Source: Bdellovibrio bacteriovorus (GTDB taxonomy: Bacteria; Bdellovibrionota; Bdellovibrionia; Bdellovibrionales; Bdellovibrionaceae). From it: a DNA stretch of 64,000 nucleotides. Shown piece by piece: positions 18,870 to 27,935 of the stretch (the first letter of the stretch is position 1; the number at the start of each line of letters is the position of its first letter). The stretch spans positions 269,836 to 333,835 of the forward strand of contig NZ_LUKE01000002.1 in the NCBI RefSeq assembly GCF_001592735.1. The letters run 5' to 3'. The notes under the pieces are model-generated. The model made no database searches. It saw only the letters and a list, made by a program, of their open reading frames with translations, and was not told the DNA's origin. The translations under genes were made by a program, and so were the position numbers.

Positions 18870-21069
18870 GGCTGACGCCTATGATACCCTTGATTTTTTG
18901 AATCTCATAGATCGCTTGATTTAACTGACTGGCATCCGTTACGCTGACTTCAAAATGACAGATCGCTTTTTTATCCTTGGTCGTGCGAATTTGCGCTGAC
19001 TGAATATTAATTCCTTGTTGCGCAAAGGCTTCAGACATCAGCTTTAACAACCCTGGAATATCTTGGGAAATAATTTTTAACCGCACAATGCGTTCTTGCC
19101 CTTGCCCTGCTGTTTTCACATTCCAAGTCACGTCAACTTTACGTAATTGATCAAACTCAAACGCCTTACGACAGTCACTGCGATGAATGGTGATACCACG
19201 TCCACGACTGATAAAACCCACGATCGGATCACCCGGGATGGGATGACAACATTTTGCATAGTGAACCAAGACATCATCCATCCCATCGACGCTGATAAGA
19301 GAATTTGTCTTACGAGTTTTCTGCGTGGCCGCACGCATGACCTTTTCCATAAAGGAAGAGTCATCCGTTTTCGCAGCCTCTTTGGCTAAGTTTTCTGGGG
19401 AAAGACGTTCCACTAAAATACGGGTTTCCGTTTTTCCGTAACCCACATGAACGTAAAGTTCATCTAAATCAGCATGGCCATGATCTTTTAAATACTGTTC
19501 AAAAGCGGGGCCTTTAAGATACTTCACGGCGGCCATGCCGAATTTGCGGAATTCTTTTTCCACCAGCTCTTTACCCAGCATGATCGCGCGACGGCGCTGC
19601 TCTTCTTTAACAAAAGCGCGGATCTTGGCTTTGGCTTTATTGGTAACAACAAACTTCAACCAATCTTTCGAGGGCACTTGGGTTTTCGAAGTAATAACCT
19701 CGACCGTATCCCCGTTCTGCAATTGGTATTTCAGGGGCACCATTTTTCCGTTGATACGTGCGCCGACAATGCGGTTTCCTAATTCCGTGTGGACGGCATA
19801 AGCGAAGTCGACCGGTGTGGCCCCTTCCGGGAACTCTCTCACATCCCCCGTGGGGGTAAAAACATAGATTTCCGTTTCAAATAAATCCGTTTTAACGGTG
19901 TCTAAGAATTCATCCGGGTTGCGCGTTTGCTGATGTAAGTTCACCAGATCACGCAGCCAATTAGCTTGTTGCAATTCCGGATCATCGGCCATCTTACCGC
20001 GCTCTTTATACTTCCAGTGAGCCGCGATCCCCCGTTCGGCAATCAAATGCATTTCTTGCGTGCGGATTTGAATCTCGATACGATCTCCGCCCGGCCCGAT
20101 CACCGTGGTATGCAGGGATTGATAGTTATTGGTCTTCGGCATCGCGATGAAGTCTTTAAAGCGGCCCGGAATAGGTTTCCATAAACTGTGGATCATCCCC
20201 AGGGCCGCGTAACATTCAGCGACGCTATTGACTAAAACACGAAACGCAAGAACGTCATAGACTTGATCGTACTCAATGCTGCGCGATTGCATTTTGCGAT
20301 AGATGGACCAAAGATGCTTGGAACGTCCAAAGACTTCCGCCTTAAAACCGGCTTTAGCCAGCTCTTTGGTAATCATATCTTTGACGTCTTCGATATAGCG
20401 GTTTTGTTCGGATTCTGATTTCTTAATATGTTGTACCAATTGATAGTACATATCCGGACGATAATAACGGAAACACAGATCTTCCAATTCAATTTTTAAA
20501 GAACTGATACCCATGCGCCCGGCAAGAGGCGTGTAAATTTCTAGCGTTTCTAAAGCAATGCGCTCTTGTTTTTCAAAGGGCATATAATTCAAAGTGCGCA
20601 TATTGTGCAAACGATCGGCTAATTTCACGAGCACCACGCGGACATCTTTACCCATCGCCACGATCATCTTGCGAATATTTTCGCCTTGTTTTTCATGACT
20701 GTTTTTAAATTTCATCTGCCCGATCTTAGTGACACCGTCCACTAAGTGAGCGATCACATCCCCGAACTCACGACGAATATCCTCCAAAGTGGCCGGCGTA
20801 TCTTCGACGGTATCATGAAGTAAACCCGTCGCGATTGTATCTAAATCTAAATGCAGATCTGCTAAGATGCCCGCCACGGAAAGCGGATGAGAGATGTAGG
20901 GCTCACCACTGCGACGAAGCTGTCCTTCGTGCATGCGCTCGGAAAACGAGTAAGCTTTTTCAATGATTTTTAAATCCGCATTAGGATAATAACCGCGAAT
21001 GCGCGCCAAAAGATCGTCGACAGTTTTAAGGGGCTTTTGAGATGTGGACTCTTTGACGGATTCGAACAT
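18856..21069 (-). CDS. rel: Bifunctional (p)ppGpp synthetase/hydrolase Rel
   Basis: 737-residue RelA/SpoT homologue controlling the stringent response. The HD hydrolase domain keeps its metal and catalytic residues (His61, His85-Asp86 and Glu89-Asp90 in HDTVED). The synthetase domain has RFKD at 303-306, the RXKD form typical of bifunctional Rel rather than the EXDD of synthetase-only RelA, and NNYQSLHTTVIGP. TGS (EIYVFTPTGDV), zinc-binding (YAKCCHPIPGDPIVG) and C-terminal ACT (DIPGLLKLMSEAF) domains complete the standard plan. It lies after rpoZ, the order gmk-rpoZ-spoT/rel being common in proteobacteria. Confidence 0.96.
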   Translation of the reverse strand: MFESVKESTSQKPLKTVDDLLARIRGYYPNADLKIIEKAYSFSERMHEGQLRRSGEPYISHPLSVAGILADLHLDLDTIATGLLHDTVEDTPATLEDIRREFGDVIAHLVDGVTKIGQMKFKNSHEKQGENIRKMIVAMGKDVRVVLVKLADRLHNMRTLNYMPFEKQERIALETLEIYTPLAGRMGISSLKIELEDLCFRYYRPDMYYQLVQHIKKSESEQNRYIEDVKDMITKELAKAGFKAEVFGRSKHLWSIYRKMQSRSIEYDQVYDVLAFRVLVNSVAECYAALGMIHSLWKPIPGRFKDFIAMPKTNNYQSLHTTVIGPGGDRIEIQIRTQEMHLIAERGIAAHWKYKERGKMADDPELQQANWLRDLVNLHQQTRNPDEFLDTVKTDLFETEIYVFTPTGDVREFPEGATPVDFAYAVHTELGNRIVGARINGKMVPLKYQLQNGDTVEVITSKTQVPSKDWLKFVVTNKAKAKIRAFVKEEQRRRAIMLGKELVEKEFRKFGMAAVKYLKGPAFEQYLKDHGHADLDELYVHVGYGKTETRILVERLSPENLAKEAAKTDDSSFMEKVMRAATQKTRKTNSLISVDGMDDVLVHYAKCCHPIPGDPIVGFISRGRGITIHRSDCRKAFEFDQLRKVDVTWNVKTAGQGQERIVRLKIISQDIPGLLKLMSEAFAQQGINIQSAQIRTTKDKKAICHFEVSVTDASQLNQAIYEIQKIKGIIGVSRVIH

Positions 21070-21161
21070 ACTTTCTTAAGTTTACCTGAGTCGCGAAGCG
21101 ACTTCCAACTAAGATTTTTCGAATGGTCTTGGATTAATGAGTTATTTTAGCACTTTAGCAA

Positions 21162-21183
21162 AAGGCCTCAAATATGAGGCCAT
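21162..21183 (-). terminator. Hairpin between rpoZ and rel, possible weak terminator
   Basis: GGCCTCA and TGAGGCC form a seven-base stem just after the rpoZ stop. On the minus strand it is followed by only TTTT, so it may attenuate rather than stop transcription into rel. Confidence 0.5.
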
Positions 21184-21187
21184 AAAG

Positions 21188-21427
21188 CTATTTATTAAGG
21201 TCTTTTTCGATTTGGCGAGTGGCTTCGTCCGCCGCCAGCACTTCCGCGTAACCTACGTTCCCGATAGCTACTTCGCGAAGAGCACTCACGATGTATTTGT
21301 TGCTGCGAGTAGAAACTGTGGCTTCTGCTCCTTTAAGCAATTGCTTAGCACGTTTAGAAACCATCAAAACCAAAGCAAAGCGATTTGGGACTTTTTCTAA
21401 GCAATCTTCAACCGTTACACGAGCCAT
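21188..21427 (-). CDS. rpoZ: RNA polymerase omega subunit
   Basis: 79-residue omega subunit that aids assembly of beta-prime. [21 protein letters not shown] and [10 protein letters not shown] are the recognisable family core. ATG 21427 is preceded by GGAGG (the plus strand shows cctcc at 21432-21436). It lies between gmk (39 bases upstream) and rel. Confidence 0.95.
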   Translation of the reverse strand: MARVTVEDCLEKVPNRFALVLMVSKRAKQLLKGAEATVSTRSNKYIVSALREVAIGNVGYAEVLAADEATRQIEKDLNK

Positions 21428-21466
21428 TGTGCCTCCAGATAGGACGAATAAGCAGCTAAGATACAG

Positions 21467-22024
21467 CTAACCTAGTAATTCTTCAACGATTTTTTTAAAT
21501 TTGGCGTAGGAATCTTCAAACACGTCATTGACGATCTGATAGTCGTACTTAGAGGCTTCTAAAAGCTCTTTTTGGGCATTGGCCATACGGACTTCGATAT
21601 CGGCCGGCACCCCGCCATCCCGCTTTTCGATTCTGCGGCGCAGTTCGTCAATAGAGGGCGGCAATATAAAGATGGTCTTGGTGTCATCAAACTTGCGCTT
21701 AAAGGTCTCCACCCCTTGAATGTCGATATCCATGATCGCGCAGCAGTTTTTCTTCCAGGTGCTTTCAATGGATTCGTAAGAGGTGCCATAATAGTTATTA
21801 TGAACCTTGGCCCATTCGACAAAAAAACCTTCCCGGATTTTTTTCTCAAAATCGTCGACCGTCAGGAAGTGATAAGGAGTTCCCTCACTTTCCCCTTTGC
21901 GCATGGAGCGAGTTGTGAACGTAATAATATCCACCAAGCGAGGATTTTCCTTGCTGATACGTTCCACAAAACTGCTTTTTCCCGCGCCACTGGGGGCGGC
22001 GACAATGATGAGTCTCGTCTTCAT
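21467..22024 (-). CDS. gmk: Guanylate kinase
   Basis: Phosphorylates GMP to GDP with ATP. The P-loop is APSGAGKSSF near residue 10. The GMP-binding lid region has TFTTRSMRKGESEGTPYHF, with IFILPPSIDELRRRI downstream. 185 residues is slightly short but normal for bacterial forms. Its start overlaps the yicC stop by four bases (ATGA), so it is translated with its upstream neighbour; this yicC-gmk-rpoZ order is conserved in many bacteria. Confidence 0.96.
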   Translation of the reverse strand: MKTRLIIVAAPSGAGKSSFVERISKENPRLVDIITFTTRSMRKGESEGTPYHFLTVDDFEKKIREGFFVEWAKVHNNYYGTSYESIESTWKKNCCAIMDIDIQGVETFKRKFDDTKTIFILPPSIDELRRRIEKRDGGVPADIEVRMANAQKELLEASKYDYQIVNDVFEDSYAKFKKIVEELLG

Positions 22025-22899
22025 TGGACGTTTTGCACCTGTTCTCTAAGTCGTTCGATAAGTGTTTTGGCTTCTACCACAGCTTGAGTGATCTTGGCTA
22101 CCTGAGACTTTGAACCAATCGTGTTCACCTCGCGCAGCAATTCTTGAGTGTAAAAATCAAGCTTCTTACCTTCGGCTCGTTGTGAGCCGATCAACTGACG
22201 ATAGTTCTTAATATGCTCACTCAAACGCGAAAGCTCTTCGTTAATATCGGCTTTTTCAAGTTGAATCACGATTTCTTGCGACAAGCGAGTCGGATCGATT
22301 TCATTCCCTTTAAGGCGCGCGCGGATTTTCTGCTCAAACTTCTCTTGAAGTTGCACATTAGCCTCGCCCCGTAAGTCGCTGATAATTTTCACTTGTTTTT
22401 CCAAAGTGCCCAAAAGTTTTTCCAGATCTTTACGGACCGATTTTCCTTCACGGGCTCTTTCGGCGTCACATTTTTTACAAGCTTCCGTAAACGCGCGTTT
22501 TAAAGTCTTCTCTTCGCCGGCAAAAAGCTCATAAGTTTCTTCGACTTTGATGACTTCCGGTAAACGCGCAATAACCTCAAGATGAACTTGAAAAGGGACC
22601 GCCAACTCTTTGGAAAGATGCTTATAAGCCGTGAGATATTTTTTTGCTAAGGCATCATTGATGGACATCTGGGCTTTGCTGGCCGAGTTTTTCACGCGGC
22701 GAGAAACAAAGATATCAATCGTTCCGCGCAACAGAGTTTGCGAAAGAATTCTTTTGAGATCACTTTCAAAAGCGACAAACTCGCGAGGCAAGTGAAACCG
22801 AGGTTCTAAAAACCTTCCGTTCACGGCACGAATGCTCACCTCGACGGTGACATCTTTAGATTGAACGCGTGCTGTGCCATAACCTGTCATACTTTTCAT
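22021..22899 (-). CDS. yicC: YicC/YloC family endoribonuclease
   Basis: 292-residue YicC-family protein. The N-terminal YicC domain begins MKSMTGYG and includes VSIRAVNGRFLEPRFHLP. The C-terminal DUF1732-type part has IDPTRLSQEIVIQLEKADINEELSRL and ends with GKKLDFYTQELLREVNTIGSKS. Members have been reported to act as endoribonucleases on mRNA and small RNA; that function is taken from the family and not visible here. Translationally coupled to gmk. Confidence 0.93.
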   Translation of the reverse strand: MKSMTGYGTARVQSKDVTVEVSIRAVNGRFLEPRFHLPREFVAFESDLKRILSQTLLRGTIDIFVSRRVKNSASKAQMSINDALAKKYLTAYKHLSKELAVPFQVHLEVIARLPEVIKVEETYELFAGEEKTLKRAFTEACKKCDAERAREGKSVRKDLEKLLGTLEKQVKIISDLRGEANVQLQEKFEQKIRARLKGNEIDPTRLSQEIVIQLEKADINEELSRLSEHIKNYRQLIGSQRAEGKKLDFYTQELLREVNTIGSKSQVAKITQAVVEAKTLIERLREQVQNVQ

Positions 22900-22934
22900 A
22901 GTCTCTCCATTTTGAAACGCAGCGAGTTAGAGGG

Positions 22935-23867
22935 TCAAGAATTCAGAAATTTCTCGACCACGTGAAAGGCCGCTAAATATCCTTCTTCGCCACCGGCAAA
23001 CCAATGAATATCAGCATCCCGCTGAAACCAGGTTCTTTGCTTTTTAGCGAGTTGCCGAGTGTTCTTCGCGATTTCTAATTCTAAAGCCTCTAAGCTCATT
23101 TCGCCTTTCACATAAGAAATCGTCTCGCGATACCCGACACTGCTCATCGGGGCCCATGACTCTAGACCTTGATCGAGAAGCTTTCGCACCTCGTCCACCA
23201 GTCCCATTTTCAACATGATTTCCGTGCGCCTAGCGATCCGCGCATCTAAGGCTTCTTTTTCCCATTTCGGGCCCAGCTTTAAAAGCGGATACGGGAACTG
23301 ATTTTGAGTCTTTGCAAACTCATCTTGGATCTCGGTCACACTTTTACCTTGAGACCGAATCAACTCGAGCGCCCGTCCGATACGGTAATGATCTCTCAAA
23401 TGAATTTTTGCGCCGTACTCGGGGTCTTTCGCTAAGAGCTCTTGATGCAACCTGAGAGGACCGCCCTCTTTAGCCAATTCTGTGGCGACTTGCTTTTGCA
23501 CTTCGGGATCCACGGGAATGATCGGATACATACCCTTTTCAATGGCCATAAAATAAAACCCCGTACCCCCGACGACAAAGACGGGAACGTTTTCCGGAAT
23601 TTTTTCTAAGGCCTCATAAAAATCGCGCGAATAAATCCCGGCCGTCATCTCTTGGGGAGGGGCTACGTAATCTAAGAGGTAATGCGGAACTCTTTTTTGT
23701 TCTTCCAGGCTCGGTTTAGCGGCCCCGATATCTAATTGCTGATACACCTGGATGGAATCGCAATTAAAGATCACCCCTTTAAAATGTTCCGCCAGGCGCA
23801 GGGCCCAATCTGACTTTCCTGAAGCCGTCGCACCCACGACAAAAATGACAGGCCTTTTAGAATTCAT
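22935..23867 (-). CDS. miaA: tRNA dimethylallyltransferase MiaA
   Basis: Adds a dimethylallyl group to A37 of tRNAs reading codons that begin with U; the tRNA-Leu(CAA) in this window is the type of substrate used. The P-loop is GATASGKSDWA. The catalytic/tRNA region has FNCDSIQVYQQLDIGAAKP and VGGTGFYFMA, followed by YRIGRALEL. 310 residues, usual length. Its start overlaps the last base of the mutL stop (TGATG), so the two are coupled. Confidence 0.96.
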   Translation of the reverse strand: MNSKRPVIFVVGATASGKSDWALRLAEHFKGVIFNCDSIQVYQQLDIGAAKPSLEEQKRVPHYLLDYVAPPQEMTAGIYSRDFYEALEKIPENVPVFVVGGTGFYFMAIEKGMYPIIPVDPEVQKQVATELAKEGGPLRLHQELLAKDPEYGAKIHLRDHYRIGRALELIRSQGKSVTEIQDEFAKTQNQFPYPLLKLGPKWEKEALDARIARRTEIMLKMGLVDEVRKLLDQGLESWAPMSSVGYRETISYVKGEMSLEALELEIAKNTRQLAKKQRTWFQRDADIHWFAGGEEGYLAAFHVVEKFLNS

Positions 23868-25735
23868 CAGACAATACGACCGAAATCTTTTTCAAGTTTA
23901 TAGAACGGATATTCCACGCTGACCGGTCGACCGTGAGGACAGAAACTTGAAAGCGGAAACATATCCATATCCAGTAAAAGACTGCGCATCTGCTCGTGTC
24001 CCAATGCTTGACCCGCACGGACAACGGAATGACACGCTATCGTCGCGCAAATATCACCAATGACTCGTTCTAAAGAATAACTGCCGCCCTGTTCAACGAT
24101 TTCGCTAGCCATTTTATCTAATACCGAACTTAAGCTTGCTTCTTTCACCACCAAAGGGGCGGCTTTAACCCCGAGAGTTCCGGGGCCTAAGGCTTCAACA
24201 AAAACGCCTAAGCGCTCGATGTCTTGTTTATAAGTCAGCAGGGCTTCCACTTTTTCAGGGGACATATCAATGGCCAAAGGGAAAAGGAAGTCTTGGATAT
24301 CAACCTGACCCCCTTTCCAAGCCGCCATCAGTTTTTCAAACACCACACGTTCGTGCGCGGCATGCTGATCAACGAAAACCATCTTATCGCGGCTTTGCGT
24401 GACGATGTAAGTGAGGTTGGCTTGTCCCAGAATTTCTAACGAGGACCAATAGCCTCCGCCCATGGTGACAGGTTTTTCTTCGTTAAACTGTTCACGCGAA
24501 GAGGCTGCGGAAGCCAAAGCTTGATAATCGATTTTTGGAGAGCGGACCTCGCTGCTTGAAGGAGGTGTAAAAGAAAAATCTTTCTTTTTAAACTGAGTCA
24601 CGTGCAGTGAGTTGTCATCAAACGCCAAGTTCTGTGCCGGCATCGCTGGCGTCGGCGAGTTTTGCGCATAGTTCACTAAGCCGGAGGTCGATTTATAATC
24701 TTCTGCCATGACATCATCTAAAGGAGCAGGTGGACGAGGTTGCTGGGCTGCGGGTAACCATGGCGCAAGTTCCAAAGTGCTGCGTAATGCGCCAGCCACT
24801 GCGCGGAAAGCAAGCGACGGCGTTTGAAATTTCACCGCTGATTTTGTCGGATGAATATTGACGTCCACCGCATCCGTGTCGGTTTCCACCCACACCACGG
24901 CAATCGGGTATTCGCCGTGCATAAGAAGATGCCGATAAGCTTCATTCACGGCGGCTTGCAGGCTGCGATCTTGAATCCAGCGATTTTGTGCAAACAACCA
25001 GATATTTTTAGCGGTTTTGGCGACATTATGAGGATCAGCAAATACAGCATAGGCACGCACGTTTTCACGAGCGGCTTCGCCGACAAAGAGCGGCTTGATT
25101 TCTAAGATTTGTTCCACGCGATCTTTGCGCGACTGCGTGGCTGGCCAAAAATGAACCAGCTTGCCATTTTCTTGGATGCGAATTTCGACATCAAAGTGCG
25201 AAAGCGCCATAGCCTTAAGGGTATTTTTAATCGCGCTGTTTTCCGCCGCATCGGATTTTAAAAATTTTAAACGCGCTGGCGTATTTTCAAAAAGATTTTC
25301 GATCAAGATCGTGGTGCCTAAAGACCCTCCGACTTTATCGATTTCAGACTTCTTACCGTAATGACTGATCAACTGAAAAGCTTGTTCGTCGTCTTTACGA
25401 CGCGAAGTTAATGTCAGTTTGCTCACCGCCGCGATACTGGCTAAGGCTTCCCCGCGAAAACCGAAGGTTTTTAGTTTCCATAAGTCATCGGTTTGCGAAA
25501 TTTTACTGGTCGCAAAACGTTCCAACGCTTTTGGCAAATCCTCGGGCGCCATCCCTTTGCCGTTGTCGATCACCTTGACGTGACGACCGCCATCAAAAAA
25601 CTCGACATGCACGCGCGTGGCCCCGGCATCAATACTGTTTTCAACGAGTTCTTTAACGAGATGAGCCGGACGCTCAACCACTTCACCAGCAGCAATTTGA
25701 TCCACCACTTCGGGTGGCAAAACTTGGATAGACAT
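23867..25735 (-). CDS. mutL: DNA mismatch repair protein MutL
   Basis: MutL couples mismatch recognition by MutS to strand removal. The GHKL ATPase domain shows LVKELVENSIDAGAT, DNGKGM, FGFRGEALASIAAVS and GTTILIENLFENTPARLKFL. The C-terminal domain has DQHAAHERVVFEKL near residue 456, which fits the DQHA-x2-E-x4-E endonuclease motif of MutL from bacteria without MutH. CxHxR-like and CPHGRP motifs occur near the end. I favour the third in-frame ATG (25735, MSIQVLPPE) by alignment with the family; the frame is open to 25771 and neither start has a clear RBS. Confidence 0.95.
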   Translation of the reverse strand: MSIQVLPPEVVDQIAAGEVVERPAHLVKELVENSIDAGATRVHVEFFDGGRHVKVIDNGKGMAPEDLPKALERFATSKISQTDDLWKLKTFGFRGEALASIAAVSKLTLTSRRKDDEQAFQLISHYGKKSEIDKVGGSLGTTILIENLFENTPARLKFLKSDAAENSAIKNTLKAMALSHFDVEIRIQENGKLVHFWPATQSRKDRVEQILEIKPLFVGEAARENVRAYAVFADPHNVAKTAKNIWLFAQNRWIQDRSLQAAVNEAYRHLLMHGEYPIAVVWVETDTDAVDVNIHPTKSAVKFQTPSLAFRAVAGALRSTLELAPWLPAAQQPRPPAPLDDVMAEDYKSTSGLVNYAQNSPTPAMPAQNLAFDDNSLHVTQFKKKDFSFTPPSSSEVRSPKIDYQALASAASSREQFNEEKPVTMGGGYWSSLEILGQANLTYIVTQSRDKMVFVDQHAAHERVVFEKLMAAWKGGQVDIQDFLFPLAIDMSPEKVEALLTYKQDIERLGVFVEALGPGTLGVKAAPLVVKEASLSSVLDKMASEIVEQGGSYSLERVIGDICATIACHSVVRAGQALGHEQMRSLLLDMDMFPLSSFCPHGRPVSVEYPFYKLEKDFGRIV

Positions 25736-25810
25736 AGAGGGAATTTGCATGAGGTCAGGTATCAAGTCCATCCTGAGGACGACTTATGCTGCACTGCTCA
25801 CAATGAGGAT

Positions 25811-26671
25811 TTAGAAATCAAGCCCGGCATTGGCGCCAAAGCCATAATATTGGGTTCTTTCCCAATAATACTTCGCATCTAAACGCAAGCTCACACGCTG
25901 AATACGGAAGCCCAAACCGAAGTTAAAAACCGCCCCCACCGTCATGTCGACCGCCGAATAATTCAATGTGCGCGTGCCATCAGGCACCTCTAAATTGAAC
26001 TGCGAATAACGAAACATGGGTCCGAATCCATAATAAGTCATCGCGTTCTTGCCCCGGGGGGTGGGGGTTTGAAAAAGGAAATCGGCGATAAAAATAAATC
26101 CGCCCGCACTGCGACCGGTGATATCTTCATAGTACTTCGGCGCAGACGGGGAAAAAATCAGATTTGATTCGGTATAAATCTCACCATCAAACAAAGTGTT
26201 AAAGCCATAGAACTTCACACCTAAAAAACCCATGTATTCAGACTGGCTGCCGCCGATGGTTTCTTCAGTAAAATAAATATGATCATAAGTGATACCGCGA
26301 AAGCGCGAAGCAAAAAATGGTTTTACCTTGGGCTCGGGTTTTTCCGCATCGGAAAGCGGTTTCATTTTTTCTTTTTTGGGGGCCGCCACCCTGTGCACGC
26401 CGGGCTTTACATCGGTGTCAGCAATCCAACCGACAGTTCCGGGCTTTAGACGGATTTTATAAAAAGGGCCCTTTTTTCCTGAAGAGATCGAATAGACCGC
26501 TCCCCTTTTTACAGTGCCAATCACGGGAGCATCAAAATCATCGTTTTGATAAACCATGGCGCCATCGTTGACGATGGTGGCTTGTTGAGATTGAGCGTGC
26601 GCCAACGGGCTTGCCAAGAGCCCGACGATAAGAAAACAAATCGGTAACAAAGGGTGCTTGTTCCAATTCAC
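25811..26671 (-). CDS. Exported protein with SH3-like domain and barrel-like C-terminus
   Basis: 286 residues. A signal peptide ends at AHA^QSQQ. Residues about 28-92 look like a bacterial SH3 domain (AMVYQNDDFDAPVIGTVKRG, YKIRLKPGTVGWIADTDV), which often binds peptidoglycan or peptides. A Lys/Pro-rich linker joins this to a barrel-like region of amphipathic strands (IYTESNLIFSP, GFGPMFRYSQF, GFRIQRVSLRLDAKYYW) ending GFGANAGLDF, a typical final strand. It lies between the mannose synthase-like gene (11 bases upstream) and mutL. Specific function unknown. Confidence 0.78.
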   Translation of the reverse strand: MNWNKHPLLPICFLIVGLLASPLAHAQSQQATIVNDGAMVYQNDDFDAPVIGTVKRGAVYSISSGKKGPFYKIRLKPGTVGWIADTDVKPGVHRVAAPKKEKMKPLSDAEKPEPKVKPFFASRFRGITYDHIYFTEETIGGSQSEYMGFLGVKFYGFNTLFDGEIYTESNLIFSPSAPKYYEDITGRSAGGFIFIADFLFQTPTPRGKNAMTYYGFGPMFRYSQFNLEVPDGTRTLNYSAVDMTVGAVFNFGLGFRIQRVSLRLDAKYYWERTQYYGFGANAGLDF

Positions 26672-26682
26672 TTCTTCATCCC

Positions 26683-27378
26683 CTACTTAAAGCGCATCAA
26701 CCAAACGCGATAGAAAGCCTCAAGCACGATTTTTAAAGACATCTTACTTTGACCCACCCGACGATCTTCAAAGACAATCGGAGACTCGGCCCCTTTGAAG
26801 CCCTTTTTCATGGCTTTGTATTTAAGTTCGATTTGGAAGCTATATCCGTTGGACTCGACACTTGAAAGATCAATCGCGTGTAAAACTTCTTTTTTCCAAG
26901 TGTTAAACCCACCGGTCCAGTCATTGAGCGGGAAGCCCAAAATCAGACGCGCGTAAATACCGCCACCGCGAGAAATAATCTTACGAAGAATTCCCCAGTT
27001 CACTGTTCTTCCACCCGCGATGTAGCGAGAGCCTACCGCAAAATCCGCATGATCAAGCTTTTGTAATAAGGGCCCCAAATCCTCTGGACGATGAGAAAAA
27101 TCCGCGTCCATTTCAGTGATCACGTCAAATCCATGATCCATGCCCCAACGAAAACCTGCAATATAGGCTTTCCCTAATCCTTGCTTTCCCGGACGAGAAA
27201 GGAGGTGCAATTGAGGAAGATTTTTTTGCATCTCACGAACGATGGCCCCGGTGCCGTCTGGAGAGTTGTCATCAACGACTAAAATCTCTACACCCAGATT
27301 TTGCGCAAAGATCGCCGGAATGATATTTTGAATATTTTCTTTTTCATTATACGTAGGGATGACAACTAGTTTTTTCAT
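26683..27378 (-). CDS. Polyprenyl-phosphate mannose synthase-like GT2 glycosyltransferase
   Basis: 231-residue GT-A fold family 2 enzyme resembling dolichol-phosphate mannose synthase, which moves mannose from GDP-mannose to a polyprenyl phosphate. Visible motifs are VVIPTYNEKENI, LVVDDNSPDGTG, GLGKAYIAGFRWG, the DXD-like EMDADFSHRPED and GSRYIAGG, then WTGGFNTWKKEVL. There is no C-terminal membrane region, so it is the compact catalytic type. The sugar cannot be proven from sequence. A hairpin covers the bases just before its ATG. It heads a run leading through an exported protein to mutL. Confidence 0.85.
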   Translation of the reverse strand: MKKLVVIPTYNEKENIQNIIPAIFAQNLGVEILVVDDNSPDGTGAIVREMQKNLPQLHLLSRPGKQGLGKAYIAGFRWGMDHGFDVITEMDADFSHRPEDLGPLLQKLDHADFAVGSRYIAGGRTVNWGILRKIISRGGGIYARLILGFPLNDWTGGFNTWKKEVLHAIDLSSVESNGYSFQIELKYKAMKKGFKGAESPIVFEDRRVGQSKMSLKIVLEAFYRVWLMRFK

Positions 27379-27406
27379 GCCCCCTTAACCTGTCATAAAG
27401 AGGGGC
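27379..27406 (-). promoter_or_regulatory. Hairpin over the ribosome-binding region of the GT2 gene
   Basis: GCCCC-CTT (27379-27386) pairs with AAG-A-GGGGC (27398-27406) with one bulged base and an 11-base loop. On the minus-strand message the G-rich arm AAGGGGGC is directly before the ATG, so folding would hide the likely ribosome-binding site. No U-tract follows, which argues against a terminator. Confidence 0.4.
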
Positions 27407-27415
27407 TAAAGTCTA

Positions 27416-27856
27416 TCACAACGTGCGCGAGAGAAGCTTTCCTTTGCCCTTTGTGCTGAGCGCTTCGGCTTTTTTGGCAGATATCGCCGGCAGATTCAGA
27501 GGCTTGGCAAGCATATACTTGGTGTCTACTTTGCGCAGGTCCAATTGTGCCTTGACTTTTTCAGCAGCGACTTCGGGATGCTTAAGATATAAAACAGGAT
27601 CAAAACCGCACTGGCGACACACCACCGACAAGCGCCAACGGATCTTGACGAAAACTTCTGCAAACGCCGCGCATACGACAAAGACGATAAATACACGCGG
27701 GTCATATTGTTGCCAAATCGCGAACATGAACACCACGGAGGCTAAGGCACTGGCTAAGATATTTGCAAAAGAAATATTCTTCTTGCGATAAATGCGACGA
27801 GGCGACCGGCAAAAGGCGCAGTAACAATTGTGCTTATGTTGAAAAGGAAATGACAT
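27416..27856 (-). CDS. Membrane protein with zinc-knuckle-like cysteines
   Basis: 146 residues, family not recognised. The N-terminus carries CYCAFC and, after two adjacent hydrophobic segments (about 30-72, ILASALASVVFMFAIW and VFIVFVVCAAFAEVFV), a second pair CRQC. The two cysteine clusters flank a membrane hairpin and could together bind zinc on the cytoplasmic side. The C-terminal 50 residues are basic and soluble, ending KGKGKLLSRTL. It is transcribed towards the GT2 gene with a 37-base gap, so they may share a message. Confidence 0.72.
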   Translation of the reverse strand: MSFPFQHKHNCYCAFCRSPRRIYRKKNISFANILASALASVVFMFAIWQQYDPRVFIVFVVCAAFAEVFVKIRWRLSVVCRQCGFDPVLYLKHPEVAAEKVKAQLDLRKVDTKYMLAKPLNLPAISAKKAEALSTKGKGKLLSRTL

Positions 27857-27935
27857 ATATCTAGTGTGCCGGAAATGAGGTCTAGAACGAAAGATGAATT
27901 TATGAAAAACGACAAACTCTTGATACGATCAAGAT

